From positions 186,001-250,000 of the forward strand of contig CAYNRE010000009.1 of NCBI GenBank assembly GCA_964399535.1: 64,000 nt of DNA. Direction: 5' to 3'. Origin of the DNA: CAYNRE01 sp964399535 (GTDB lineage Bacteria > Planctomycetota > Planctomycetia > Pirellulales > CAYNRE01). The notes below the pieces were generated by a model. That model was not told the DNA's origin. It worked only from the letters and a program-made list of their open reading frames with translations, and did not search any database. A program made the position numbers and the translations under genes. Below are positions 24,635-34,469 of the stretch, in pieces (positions within the stretch are counted from its first letter, which is position 1; each line of letters starts with the position of its first letter).

Positions 24635-27600
24635 GGCCCTCTGGCATCGCGCCGACCATGCGCGCGCCTCGTCTTCCGAAAGCCGACACGCGCCGAGTTG
24701 CGCTGCGGCTCGCTGTCGAGTGCGCCCTCCGAAGTTCGAGCACGACGGCCGGGGCCATCCGCAATCCGGCACGCACGGCGCGAGCGGCCTGGCTGTTCGC
24801 CACGCTGCTCGGCGTTCTGCTGGGAACCACCGGCTGCGCACCGTCGGCTAATCCGCCTTCGTCGCCGATACCTGCCGGCGCGCCGGCCGCGACCGCCACA
24901 GTCGAGCTACCGCCCGAGGCCGTGGCCCGGAACAATCGCGCGGTGGGTCTCCTGGCCCAGTTCGAGTTCGACGCGGCTCGCGAAACGTTTGCCGAGCTGC
25001 ACGCGGCGTTTCCCGAGGCAGCGGTGTTCCAGCGCAACCTGGCAGTGGCCATCTTGAATCGCCAGAACGAGGGAGACCTGGCCCAGGCCGAGCAACTGCT
25101 CGACGAGTTGCTCAAGCGCCACCCCGACGATCTAAGGGCGCTCTATTGCCGTGGCCTGTTGCGGCTCTACGCGGGTCGCGCCAGCGAGGCACTCCGCGAT
25201 CTGGTGCCGGTCGTTTACGCGCATCGCGACGACGCCTACGCCGCTTACTTTTTGGGCCAGGCGCTAAGCCAGTTTCCCGAACGCCGCCAGTCGGCGCTCG
25301 ATGCCTACAGCCAAGCCCGCGCGAGCGATCCCCTGTTGCGCAGTGCCTGGTACGGCGAGTTCTCGCTCGAGCAGGCCGCCGGAAACAGTGAGGACGCGGA
25401 AGCCGCCCTGGCCCAATTCGAGCGATTGGCCGGGCACCCCCAGGCGAAACTGGCCGAGTTCAAATACACTCGCGCCGGCCCGCTGAGCCTGGGAGAACGG
25501 ATCGCCGCTGCGCCGCCGGCCGCGGCGCACTCGACTCCAGGGTCGCCGGTCCTGAAGACCGCCGAGCTTCCCGTATTTCAATCCCTGCCAGATTCCTGGA
25601 CCGAGTCGGCCGGGCCGTGGTCGATAACAGCGACCCAACTCGTGGCGGTCCGCGCTCAGGCCCCCGTAGAGCCAGGTGCCGTGCTTCTTTTGCCCAGCGG
25701 GGTATCCTTACTGGCAACCAAGTCGAGCCAGGCAGGCGAAACGGAGTATCAGGTTTCCACAGGCCACCCCTTGGGACAGGTACCGGGCGTGCGGGCCGCG
25801 GCTTGGGGCGATTACGACGACGACGGCCGGACCGACGTTTACTGGATTGGTGCAGCCGGGGCGGCCGATCAGCTCTGGCGACAAACGGCCGACCAGGTCT
25901 GGCAGGTCGTCGAGCCTCCGCTCGACTGGCCGGCCGACCAGTCGCCCACGGCCGATGCCATCTGGCTCGACTTGGACCACGACGGCGATCTGGACCTGGT
26001 GCGGCTTCCCGGCAACGGACCCGCCGAATGGCTGCGGAACAATCGCGACGGGCAGTTTCAGCGCCTGCCGATCGGCCCCAACGTCGAGCCTGCCGAAACG
26101 GCACCAACCTCCGCGGGCCAGCAACTGCTGGCGTTCGACTGGGATTCCGATCGCGACTTCGATCTGCTGGTGGTGCGAAGGCAACCACCCCATGAGCTTT
26201 GGTCAAATGAGTTGGCGGGCCAGTTTCAGCCGGGTCCCGCCGCTCCGCCGCTAACGGCGGAAATCGCCGCCGCCGCCGCGGCCGATCTCGATGCCGACGG
26301 GCGAGCCGAGCTGTTGGCCATCACGTCTGAAGGTCTGGGCTACTGGCGCCTGAGCCGCCCCACGCTCGAACGCCAGGCGGCCAATCGCTGGATCGTGCTC
26401 GACGATTCCATTGCCTCCCAGCCCGGTTCCACCGCCCATTTGGAAATCGGCGATCTCGACGCCGACGGGCAGCTCGATGTGGCGGCCACGGCGGGCCAAG
26501 GCGTACACCTGCTGCTATTGGCTCGCGGGGCCGAAGGTGCACTCTCAGACAACCCCCACCAACTTCAAGTGGCGCCCGACAGATCGATCGCCGCCTTCAC
26601 GCTGGCGGTGCTCGGCAGCCCCCCCTCGAACACGATCCTCGCCGTAGCCCACTCGGCCGACGGCGGCAACGATGCTCCAACCGACCCCTCTGCCACCGCT
26701 CGTGCGGCGACGACCCTGCTCGCGGCTCACGTCGAGAGTGGTCACCGTAGCCTGGCCATTTGGCCGCTGGGCCAAGCCCGCCCCCACCAGCCGTTGCGAA
26801 CCAACGCAAGCGGGCTGGGAGTTCGGCTCCTTGCCCGCGCAGCCGGGCAGGTTTCGATTCACGAAACGGTTCGCACCGGCTCTGGCATCGGTCAGGGGCG
26901 CCAACCCGTGCACGTCGGACTGGGTTCGGCCGAGCAACTCGATGCGCTCGAAATCCTCTGGCCCGACGGTACGCAGCAAACTGAACTCGACTTGCCGGCC
27001 GGCCAAACGCGGGTAGTAGCCGAATTGGAACGCCAGACTTCAAGTTGCCCGCTGTTGTTCGTGCGCGAGGGAGAGGCCTGGCGCTTCGTGACCGATCTAC
27101 TCGGCACCGGCGGCGTGGGCGCCTGGTCGCCAGGCCCGGGCGGCCCACCCCCCGATCCCAGCGAGAATTTGGTGTTGCCCGCTGCGCTCTCCGCGCCGCG
27201 AAGCGCCCCTCCCTCGGTCTTGCTGGCCGAACCGATGCAGGAGATTGGCTACCTCGACCACGTCGGGCTCGAGGCCTACGACTTGCCCGACCCCTGGCGG
27301 TTGGTGCTCGACGAGCGCTTCGCAACCGGACCGCCGCAGCCCACGGGCCAACCCTGGTTTTATCGGGCGAAGCTCGCTCCGCAGGAAGCTCGCAACGAGC
27401 GCGGGGAGCTGATTACCGACGCGCTGGCCGCGGTCGATGGTCGTGCCGCCCCGCCGGGCCCGCTCGATCCTCGCTTTCTCGGCCGGTTGGCAACCGCGCA
27501 GGTCATCGAGCTTCGGTTCGACCGCCCGCTCGACGCCCACCCAGGACAGCCCGTGCTGTTGGCCCAGGGCTGGATCGAGTATCCCTATTCGCAAACGGTG

Positions 27601-28335
27601 TACGCCGCCTGGCAGGCCGGAGCGGCCTACGAGCCTCCGACACTTCAGGCCCGCGACGCCGTCGGCCATTGGCACACCTTGCTGCCGGCCTTCGGCTATC
27701 CGGCCGGCATGCCCCGGGCCATGGCGGTGCCGCTGCGCGATTTGCCCGCGGGCACCCAGGCCCTGCGAATCTCAAGCAACCAAGAGATTTACTGGGATCA
27801 TCTGTCCATCGTTTGGGCCGAGCAGCCGCCCGACCTGGCGATCCATGGCGCGACCATTCGCCGGGCCGAGCTCCAGGTCGCTGGTTTCCCGAAGCGCACC
27901 TTGGGGCCGCAGCGCCTGCCTGGGTTCGACTGGTCGCGCCGGCAGCCGCTCTGGAATACCTGGCACCCCCGCGGCTGGTACACGCGGCTGGGGTCGGTGG
28001 CCGAACTGCTAACCAGCGCGGACGACGAACTGGCAATCTTCGGCCCTGGCGAGGCCATCGAAATCGACTTCGCGCTCGATGCGCCCCCGCCTCGCACAGG
28101 TTGGAGCCGCACCTGGGTGCTCAAGACCCTTGGGTGGTGTAAAGACCAAGACCTGTACACCCGTCAGCGCGAAACAGTCGAACCGGTTCCACGAGGCACG
28201 GCGTCGGCTACCCAAGGGCCTCCGGCCGAGGCACGGACCGACGAGCCGATCCCCGCCCCGGCGCTGGTACCGACGCCGCCGGCCCGCCAGGGGCTGGAAG
28301 CCGCGACCCGCACGCGCTACGCCAGCGGGCCTTAG
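24628..28335 (+). CDS. Giant exported TPR/FG-GAP/UnbV protein
   Basis: 1235 residues, overlapping the nitrilase gene by 7 bp. An Arg-rich start and hydrophobic segment (AWLFATLLGVLLGTTGC) end in a weak lipobox-like Cys at residue 69, so a lipoprotein is possible. Residues about 90-270 are TPR repeats (FELHAAFPEAAVFQRNL, LLRLYAGRASEAL). Residues about 370-700 hold FG-GAP/VCBS blades with Ca-binding DxDxDG-type loops (DYDDDGRTDVYW, DLDHDGDLDLVR, DLDADGQLDVAA). Residues about 745-800 match the ASPIC/UnbV motif (GSAEQLDALEILWPDGTQQT). The last 400 residues (GYLDHVGLEAYDLPDPWRL onward) are beta-rich and unknown. It is a surface binding protein rather than an obvious enzyme. Confidence 0.88.
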   Translation: MLRPSGIAPTMRAPRLPKADTRRVALRLAVECALRSSSTTAGAIRNPARTARAAWLFATLLGVLLGTTGCAPSANPPSSPIPAGAPAATATVELPPEAVARNNRAVGLLAQFEFDAARETFAELHAAFPEAAVFQRNLAVAILNRQNEGDLAQAEQLLDELLKRHPDDLRALYCRGLLRLYAGRASEALRDLVPVVYAHRDDAYAAYFLGQALSQFPERRQSALDAYSQARASDPLLRSAWYGEFSLEQAAGNSEDAEAALAQFERLAGHPQAKLAEFKYTRAGPLSLGERIAAAPPAAAHSTPGSPVLKTAELPVFQSLPDSWTESAGPWSITATQLVAVRAQAPVEPGAVLLLPSGVSLLATKSSQAGETEYQVSTGHPLGQVPGVRAAAWGDYDDDGRTDVYWIGAAGAADQLWRQTADQVWQVVEPPLDWPADQSPTADAIWLDLDHDGDLDLVRLPGNGPAEWLRNNRDGQFQRLPIGPNVEPAETAPTSAGQQLLAFDWDSDRDFDLLVVRRQPPHELWSNELAGQFQPGPAAPPLTAEIAAAAAADLDADGRAELLAITSEGLGYWRLSRPTLERQAANRWIVLDDSIASQPGSTAHLEIGDLDADGQLDVAATAGQGVHLLLLARGAEGALSDNPHQLQVAPDRSIAAFTLAVLGSPPSNTILAVAHSADGGNDAPTDPSATARAATTLLAAHVESGHRSLAIWPLGQARPHQPLRTNASGLGVRLLARAAGQVSIHETVRTGSGIGQGRQPVHVGLGSAEQLDALEILWPDGTQQTELDLPAGQTRVVAELERQTSSCPLLFVREGEAWRFVTDLLGTGGVGAWSPGPGGPPPDPSENLVLPAALSAPRSAPPSVLLAEPMQEIGYLDHVGLEAYDLPDPWRLVLDERFATGPPQPTGQPWFYRAKLAPQEARNERGELITDALAAVDGRAAPPGPLDPRFLGRLATAQVIELRFDRPLDAHPGQPVLLAQGWIEYPYSQTVYAAWQAGAAYEPPTLQARDAVGHWHTLLPAFGYPAGMPRAMAVPLRDLPAGTQALRISSNQEIYWDHLSIVWAEQPPDLAIHGATIRRAELQVAGFPKRTLGPQRLPGFDWSRRQPLWNTWHPRGWYTRLGSVAELLTSADDELAIFGPGEAIEIDFALDAPPPRTGWSRTWVLKTLGWCKDQDLYTRQRETVEPVPRGTASATQGPPAEARTDEPIPAPALVPTPPARQGLEAATRTRYASGP

Positions 28336-28624
28336 CCGCCGCGAATCGCCTGAGAACCTGTCGCAAGTTGGCTGGAAACAACCGGCTGTTCTCGCCAGTT
28401 TGACCAAGCCACCCACTTCCCCTGAAACCCGTCTTGGCCACCGCCGCGCCTTTTGCTACAAGGCCCTCCTTCGTACGCGGTCGGAAAACGGCGGCCGCCC
28501 TCAACCTCCAGCCGTTGGCGACGCGCCTTCAGGGATGAAGCGCGCCGGCGGCTGCGCGGAGCCAGCGGCGCCTTACTCTCGCGCACATCGAAACTCACCC
28601 ACACAGACCAGGTCGGCTGCACGG

Positions 28625-30622
28625 ATGCACAACTTCGGTCGCGCGCTGCGTTTGTCGCTCAGGTACCGAGTTACCTTCGCTACGTCGCTCGTCTGCGCGC
28701 TGATAGTCGCGGTTCTCTGGGGCGGCAACCTGGGCGCGGTTTACCCGGTTGTCGAAGTGGTCTTTCAGGGCAATTCGCTGCACGACTGGGTCGACCGGGA
28801 AACCACGAGCGCCGAGACTACCAGCCGGGAACTGATCGAACAAATTGCCCGCTGGGAGGTCAGCCGCCAGGGGGCCCCGCCGGCCCAGCGGGCTCAGCTC
28901 GAGCATCAGATCGACCAGGCACGCGACCGGCTCTCGGCCGAGCAGGCCGCGCTGGCCCGCTTTCGCTGGATCGCCCCTTGGGTCCACCGTTATCTGCCCG
29001 AGAGTTCCTTCCAGACCTTGGTGTTGGTCATCGGGGCCCTGATCGTGGGCACCACGATCAAAAGCGTCTTCTACATTGCCGATCAGGTGCTGGTGGCCAA
29101 GCTGGCCAACCTGGCTATTTTCGACCTGCGCAAGCAGTTCTACCGCCGCACCCTGCGCATGCATCTGGCCAGTTTCGGCGATCGCAATACGACCGAGCTG
29201 ATGACCCGGTTTACCTACGACATGGAAAGCCTGTCGGCCGGCATCAAGGCCCTCTTCGGCAAGGTGGTGCGCGAACCGCTCAAAATGATCGCCTGCCTGG
29301 TGGGGGCCGGGCTGATTTGTTGGCGTCTGCTGGTGCTCACGCTGCTGGTCGCCCCGCTGTTTGCCTACCTGGTCGGCGGCCTGGCCCGCAGTTTGAAACG
29401 CGCCAACCGGCGGGCACTGGAAAACATGTCGCAGGTCTACAACATTCTCGACGAGACCTTTGGCGGCATCAAAGTGGTGAAGGCCTTCACCATGGAAGGC
29501 CACGAACGCCGCCGTTTTCACCTGAACTCCAAGTCGTTCTACGCCAAAGCGATGAAAATCGCCTGGTACGATTCGCTCACCCGACCGCTGACCGAAGTGC
29601 TGGGAATGGTCACCATCGGCCTGGCCCTGTTGGCCGGCGCCTACCTGGTGCTTTCGGGCGAAACCCACGTGCTGGGCATCCGTCTTTGCGATCGCCCGCT
29701 CACGCGTAGCTCGCTGCTGTTGTTCTACGCCATGCTGGCCGGCATTAGCGATCCGGCCCGCAAGCTCTCGGAAGTGTTCAGCTCGCTGCAGCGCGCCGCG
29801 GCCGCCGCCGACCGCATCTACGCCCTGCTCGATCGTCAGCCCACGGTGGTCGATCCGCTCCGGCCCCGGCCCGCCTTCCGGCACTCGCGCGACCTGGCAC
29901 TGGAAAACGTTTCCTTCGAGTACCACCCAGGTCAGCGTGCCCTGGAGCACGTGAGCCTGCGAGTTCCCTTTGGTGAAACCATCGCCGTGGTCGGCCCCAA
30001 CGGCTGCGGCAAAACCACGCTGGTGAATCTGTTGCCGCGGTTCTTCGACCCCGCCGAGGGTCGGGTTCTGATCGATGGTGTCGATCTGCGGCAAATGAAA
30101 CTCCGCGATTTGCGGCGCCAGATTGGCCTGGTCAATCAGGAAACGTTGCTCTTTGACGACACCGTTTACAACAACATTCGCTACGGCTCCCTCGACGCCA
30201 CGCGCCAGCAGATTATCGAAGCCGCCCAGCAGGCCCACGCGCATCGTTTCATCGAAGAGCGCCTGCCGCAGGGCTACGATACCGTGGTTGGTCTGCGGGG
30301 CGGAAACCTCTCGGGCGGCCAGCGCCAGCGCATCGCACTGGCCCGGGCCATTCTCCGCGATCCGGCGATTCTGATCCTGGACGAAGCCACGAGCCAGATC
30401 GACCTGGAGAGCGAGCAGCTAATCCAGCGGGTGCTTGAGAAGTTCACTCGCGACCGCACCACCTTCATCATTACCCATCGGTTGGGCACGCTGGCCCTGG
30501 CCGATCGCATCCTGGTGATGGATGCCGGCCGGGTGCTCGACCTGGGCACCCACGACGAGCTGCTGCGGCGCTGCCCGCTCTATGCCCGGCTCCACACCAT
30601 CGATTTCCGCCAGTCGGCGTAA
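28625..30622 (+). CDS. MsbA-like ABC exporter with an extracytoplasmic insertion
   Basis: 665 residues from the ATG at 28625; an upstream extension in frame has no coding character. The six-helix exporter core has an unusual helical insertion of about 75 residues (45-120) between the first two membrane helices, including RAQLEHQIDQARDRLSAEQ. The ATPase domain has Walker A GPNGCGKTT (about 457), Q-loop LVNQETLLFDD, signature LSGGQRQR (about 561), Walker B ILILDEAT (about 580) and H-loop ITHR, all intact. It acts as a homodimer in the inner membrane exporting a lipid or lipid-linked substrate by family precedent. Preceded by 289 bp without another gene. Confidence 0.92.
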   Translation: MHNFGRALRLSLRYRVTFATSLVCALIVAVLWGGNLGAVYPVVEVVFQGNSLHDWVDRETTSAETTSRELIEQIARWEVSRQGAPPAQRAQLEHQIDQARDRLSAEQAALARFRWIAPWVHRYLPESSFQTLVLVIGALIVGTTIKSVFYIADQVLVAKLANLAIFDLRKQFYRRTLRMHLASFGDRNTTELMTRFTYDMESLSAGIKALFGKVVREPLKMIACLVGAGLICWRLLVLTLLVAPLFAYLVGGLARSLKRANRRALENMSQVYNILDETFGGIKVVKAFTMEGHERRRFHLNSKSFYAKAMKIAWYDSLTRPLTEVLGMVTIGLALLAGAYLVLSGETHVLGIRLCDRPLTRSSLLLFYAMLAGISDPARKLSEVFSSLQRAAAAADRIYALLDRQPTVVDPLRPRPAFRHSRDLALENVSFEYHPGQRALEHVSLRVPFGETIAVVGPNGCGKTTLVNLLPRFFDPAEGRVLIDGVDLRQMKLRDLRRQIGLVNQETLLFDDTVYNNIRYGSLDATRQQIIEAAQQAHAHRFIEERLPQGYDTVVGLRGGNLSGGQRQRIALARAILRDPAILILDEATSQIDLESEQLIQRVLEKFTRDRTTFIITHRLGTLALADRILVMDAGRVLDLGTHDELLRRCPLYARLHTIDFRQSA

Positions 30623-30979
30623 TTCGCTCCTAGCCTCCTCCGACGCGTCGGCCCCACCGGCTGGTACCGCCCCTGTGGGCAGCGATTAGCCAATCTCCTG
30701 ACCCACTCATCCAAGGCCCCGAGGCGTTCCAAAGCCTCCCAGCGATTCAAGGCCAAGACTTCGGCACGCCGATTGCTGTTTACCGCTCCAGAACAGAGAG
30801 TGCTCGAGCGGGGCCGCGACAGAGAAGAGGCCAAAGCCCAACGGATCGAGCGGGGCCGGAGCAGAGAACGAGGAACTAGCAGGAGAATCACAAGTCTTTT
30901 CTGAGTGGTCTGTTACGGAACGGGAAGAGGCATCCCGCCAGTCGTTAAAACAGGCCACGACATCCTGCGAAGCAACTTC
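30623..30979. other. Gap, apparent decayed intergenic sequence
   Basis: No supported gene on either strand. It contains two partial copies of a unit starting TCGAGCGGGGCCG and continuing CAGAGAA (about 30803 and 30848), suggesting old duplication or a remnant. No terminator directly after the ABC gene was seen; the next one is at 30980. Confidence 0.4.
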
Positions 30980-31027
30980 GGGTTGGGAACCTTCCGGAAC
31001 AGGGTTCCCAACCCGTTGTTGTTTTTT
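30980..31027 (+). terminator. Perfect-stem intrinsic terminator
   Basis: GGGTTGGGAACC (30980-30991) and GGTTCCCAACCC (31003-31014) form a perfect 12-bp stem with an 11-nt loop, followed by GTTGTTG and six T at 31022-31027. It could end a transcript from the ABC gene. Confidence 0.8.
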
Positions 31028-31030
31028 GAA

Positions 31031-31066
31031 TGTTTCATTTCAATACACATGCATCGAAATGAAACA
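31031..31066. promoter_or_regulatory. Perfect 11-bp inverted repeat, possible operator
   Basis: TGTTTCATTTC (31031-31041) and GAAATGAAACA (31056-31066) are perfect complements around a 14-nt spacer that itself holds ATGCAT. It is A+T-rich, unlike the surroundings, with no T tract after it, so an operator or recombination site is more likely than a terminator. It lies about 205 bp upstream of the DUF1549 gene. Confidence 0.45.
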
Positions 31067-31091
31067 CTCTGACCTGGTGCCAACGAGTCTG

Positions 31092-31116
31092 GCGTCGGCG
31101 TGGACGCAATTTTTTT
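31092..31116 (+). terminator. Weaker terminator-like hairpin
   Basis: GCGTC (31092-31096) and GACGC (31103-31107) enclose a 6-nt loop, then AA and seven T (31110-31116). The stem is short, so the call is tentative. With the terminator at 30980 it brackets the inverted repeat. Confidence 0.4.
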
Positions 31117-31270
31117 CGCGAAACGGATCGAGCCCTTCCGTCCTGACGGATTCAACATCGCTTAACGCTTATCAAGCAAGGATTTGCGTTGACTTTCGGA
31201 CCCCGGCGCCGAGAATTCAGCTACCCGGCCGTCGGTTGCTTCCCCCTTCTCCCCGCATAGGGCTCCGGCT

Positions 31271-33070
31271 ATGGCTCGCTCAGCCTTTCTGGACAAAGCC
31301 GCCCCGCTGGCGACGCTCTGGCGGGGCTGGGGCGGACTGGCCCTCTGGCTGGCACTGGTCGTTTGGTTGGCGATTCCGTTGCCCGAACTGCTGGGGGCCG
31401 AACGAACCGCTCCTGCCGCGGCGAGCAATTCGCTTCGCCCCGGGGCTACTGCGCCAGTTGCCCCGGAAGGTGAAGCGCCGACCGAACAGCCGCGGGACGA
31501 CACCGAGGTGATCGCCTCGATCGACGAGCAGATCCGCGCCGGTTGGCAGTCGCTGAAACTCTCCCCCTCGCGCCCGGCAAGCGATGCCGTGTGGTGCCGG
31601 CGAGTTTACCTGGATTTGTTGGGGCGAATTCCTCGCGTCGAAGAACTCGAGGCCTACCTCTCCGACCGCGGCCGCGACCGCCAGGCACGGCTGGTCGATC
31701 GCCTGCTCGAATCGGACGAAACGCTCGACGAATTCGCCTCCCACTGGGCCGTGGTCTGGACGAACTGGCTCATCGGGCGCACCGCCGGCACCGAACCGCG
31801 TTCGGTCGTCAATCGGGCGGGGCTGGAACAATACCTGCGCCGCGCGCTGGCCGGCGGCAAACCCTACGACCAACTCGCCCAAGAGCTGATCTCGGCCGAA
31901 GGCTGCAACAAGCCTGGTACCGAAGATTTTCACGGCGCGGTCAATTTTCTGATCGGCATGCTCGAAGACAAGGCCGTACAGGCCACTTCGACAACCTCGC
32001 GGCTGTTTCTGGGCCTGCAAGTGCAGTGCACCCAATGCCATCATCATCCCACGAACAACTGGCAGCAGTCGCAGTTCTGGGGTCTGAACGCGTTCTTTCG
32101 CCAGGCCACGGCCCTGCGCACCACCCAGGGTCGCGACGTGGTCGAGGCCCGGCTGGGCGACCAAGATTTTGCCGGCGAGGGGGGCAGCCCGACCCAGGCC
32201 GAGGTCTACTACGAAATTCGCAACGGGCAGCTCGAGGCCGTGTTTCCGACCTTTGTCGACGGCCGCCAGATCGAGCCCAACGGCTTCGTGCGCGACCTGA
32301 ACTGGCGCGACGAATTGGCCGAGCTGATCGTCAGCTCCGAATATTTCGCGCCGGCCCTGGTCAACCGGTTGTGGGGCTATTTTCTCGGCTACGGTTTTAC
32401 CCGCCCGGTCGACGACATGGGTCCCCACAATCCGCCAACGCATCCGGAACTGCTCGCCCAATTGAGCCGCGACCTGAAAGCGCACCGCTTCGACCTGCGC
32501 CGGCTCATGCGGTGGATTGTGCTCAGCGAGGCTTACCAGCTCAGCTCGGCCAGCAACGACAACAACGCCGACGACGACCCGGCCCTGGGCGCTAAGCCCC
32601 GGTTCAGCCACTTTTATCTGCGGCAAATGTCGGCCGAACAGCTCTACCAGTCACTGCTCGTAGCCACTCAGGCCGACCGCGCCGCGGGAACCACGCCGGA
32701 AGAGCGCGATCGCCGGCGTCGCGACTGGCTGCGGCAATTCGCCGTGGCCTTCGGCAACGACGAGGGGGGGGAAGTTACCACCTTCGACGGCACAATTCCC
32801 CAGGCCCTGATGATGATGAACGGCGACCTGGTGCGCGAGGCCACGAGCGACCAACCGGGAAGCCTGTTGGCCGATTTGGCCGCTTCGCCGCTCAAGCCCG
32901 AGGAGCGCATCGATCGGCTTTATTTGGCCGCCCTGTCCCGCAAACCGACCAAGCGCGAACGGACGCTCGCCTTGGAACTGTGGCGCGGCAAAGCACCCCA
33001 AGCCGTGGAGCCGCTGCAAGACGTATGGTGGGCCCTGCTCAACGCCAACGAGTTCGTACTCAATCATTGA
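31271..33070 (+). CDS. DUF1549/DUF1553 planctomycete protein
   Basis: 599 residues from the ATG at 31271. An N-terminal hydrophobic segment (LALWLALVVWLAIPL) acts as anchor or signal. DUF1549 (about 75-270) has the family landmarks VYLDLLGRIPRVEEL, LIGRTAG and a haem-like CTQCHHHP that is part of the DUF1549 signature and not necessarily haem. DUF1553 (about 330-595) includes ALVNRLWGYFLGYGFTRPVDDM and LYLAALSRKPTKRE. Such proteins are characteristic of planctomycetes and usually sit, as here, next to a DUF1501 gene; the pair is thought to act at the cell surface, with function undetermined. The next gene starts 49 bp downstream. Confidence 0.93.
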   Translation: MARSAFLDKAAPLATLWRGWGGLALWLALVVWLAIPLPELLGAERTAPAAASNSLRPGATAPVAPEGEAPTEQPRDDTEVIASIDEQIRAGWQSLKLSPSRPASDAVWCRRVYLDLLGRIPRVEELEAYLSDRGRDRQARLVDRLLESDETLDEFASHWAVVWTNWLIGRTAGTEPRSVVNRAGLEQYLRRALAGGKPYDQLAQELISAEGCNKPGTEDFHGAVNFLIGMLEDKAVQATSTTSRLFLGLQVQCTQCHHHPTNNWQQSQFWGLNAFFRQATALRTTQGRDVVEARLGDQDFAGEGGSPTQAEVYYEIRNGQLEAVFPTFVDGRQIEPNGFVRDLNWRDELAELIVSSEYFAPALVNRLWGYFLGYGFTRPVDDMGPHNPPTHPELLAQLSRDLKAHRFDLRRLMRWIVLSEAYQLSSASNDNNADDDPALGAKPRFSHFYLRQMSAEQLYQSLLVATQADRAAGTTPEERDRRRRDWLRQFAVAFGNDEGGEVTTFDGTIPQALMMMNGDLVREATSDQPGSLLADLAASPLKPEERIDRLYLAALSRKPTKRERTLALELWRGKAPQAVEPLQDVWWALLNANEFVLNH

Positions 33071-33119
33071 TCGCCGGCCCCTCGTGAGGGGCCAAACGCG
33101 TGACGAAGGAACCTGTGCC

Positions 33120-34394
33120 ATGGCCCTTTCCTGGAAAAGCCCGGGCATGAACCGGCGGCATTTTCTCGAGCACGCCGCCTGGGCGGCCGGCAGCCTGGCC
33201 CTGCCCGCGGCCCAATTAACTCACGCGCTCCGGGCCAACGCCGCCGATCTCAAGCGGCGCCACAAGTCGGCCATCATGCTCTGGATGAGCGGCGGGCCCA
33301 GCACGATCGACATTTGGGACCTGAAACCCGGCACCGACACCGGTGGACCGTTCCGCCCGATCGACACCACGGGCGAGATGCAAATCTGCGAACACCTGCC
33401 GCTTACCGCGAAGCAAATGCAGCACCTCTCGATCATTCGATCGATGAGCACCCGCGAGGCCGACCACAACCGGGGGCGCTACTACCTACATACCGGTTTC
33501 TTGCCGAATCCCGATATCATGCATCCCAGCTACGGGGCTGTTATTTCCAGCGAGCTCGAAGCCCAACTCGCCGAACTGGAAATTCCCCCCTTCGTCGCCG
33601 TCGGCGGAACCAGCGAGGGGCCGGGCTTTTTGGGCATGGCCCATGCCCCACTGGCGGTCGATTCCAACGGCCGGGTGCGCAACCTGAAGCTCGACATTCC
33701 CGCCGATCGGCTCGCTCAGCGGATGCAGTTGCTCGATACCATCGAACAGGGTTTCATTCGCCAGCGGCCCGGTCCGGCTGCCGCCGAACACGCCAAGATC
33801 CTCGCCAAGACGCGCCGGCTGATGACCAGCCAACAGATGAAAGCCTTCGACATTTCGAGCGAGAGCCAGGCGGTTCGCCAGCGTTATGGCGACCACGATT
33901 TCGGCCGTGGCTGCCTGCTGGCCCGGCGCCTGGTCGAGGCGGGCGTGGCATTCGTTGAAGTGGACCTGGGGGGCTGGGACAACCACCAGGGCGTATTCAC
34001 CGCGCTCGAAGATCGGCTGCTTCCCATGCTCGATCAGGGGATGAGCGCCCTGGTCGAAGATCTGGCCGCGCGAGAGTTGCTACCCGATACCGCCGTGATC
34101 TGGATGGGCGAGTTCGGCCGCACCCCGCGGATCAACACCATGACCGGCCGCGACCACTGGGCTCGCTCGTGGAGCGTGGTGCTCGGCGGCGCCGGCCTGC
34201 CAGGCGGCCAGGTCGTGGGCAAAACCAATGCCCTGGGAACCGACGTCGATAGCGACTTCTACGTCGCGCAAGACGTGATGGCCACCGTGCTCCAGGCCCT
34301 GGGCATCAATCTGGAAAAGACCTACCAAAGCCGCAACGGCCGGCCGATGAAGATCGCCAACGCGGGGCGGCCGATTCGCCCGCTCATCGGTTAA
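33120..34394 (+). CDS. DUF1501 protein with Tat signal
   Basis: 424 residues from the ATG at 33120 with GAAGGA upstream; a further ATG 27 bp in also has the twin-arginine region. The N-terminus has NRRHFLEHAAWAAGSLALPA, a twin-arginine export signal. The mature part belongs to the sulfatase-like DUF1501 family: LWMSGGPSTIDIWDLKPG, EVDLGGWDNHQG and WMGEFGRTPRINTMTGRDHW carry the conserved Asp, Gly-Trp-Asp and metal-proximal Glu/Asp/His. Extracytoplasmic, working with the DUF1549 protein in the same transcript; the reaction is unknown. Confidence 0.93.
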   Translation: MALSWKSPGMNRRHFLEHAAWAAGSLALPAAQLTHALRANAADLKRRHKSAIMLWMSGGPSTIDIWDLKPGTDTGGPFRPIDTTGEMQICEHLPLTAKQMQHLSIIRSMSTREADHNRGRYYLHTGFLPNPDIMHPSYGAVISSELEAQLAELEIPPFVAVGGTSEGPGFLGMAHAPLAVDSNGRVRNLKLDIPADRLAQRMQLLDTIEQGFIRQRPGPAAAEHAKILAKTRRLMTSQQMKAFDISSESQAVRQRYGDHDFGRGCLLARRLVEAGVAFVEVDLGGWDNHQGVFTALEDRLLPMLDQGMSALVEDLAARELLPDTAVIWMGEFGRTPRINTMTGRDHWARSWSVVLGGAGLPGGQVVGKTNALGTDVDSDFYVAQDVMATVLQALGINLEKTYQSRNGRPMKIANAGRPIRPLIG

Positions 34395-34469
34395 AGACGC
34401 TACGGGGGTTGGTCTACGGAGGCGGCCCCCGCCCGAGAGCCGGCCCCTCCCGCCCAGTCAGGATGACTC

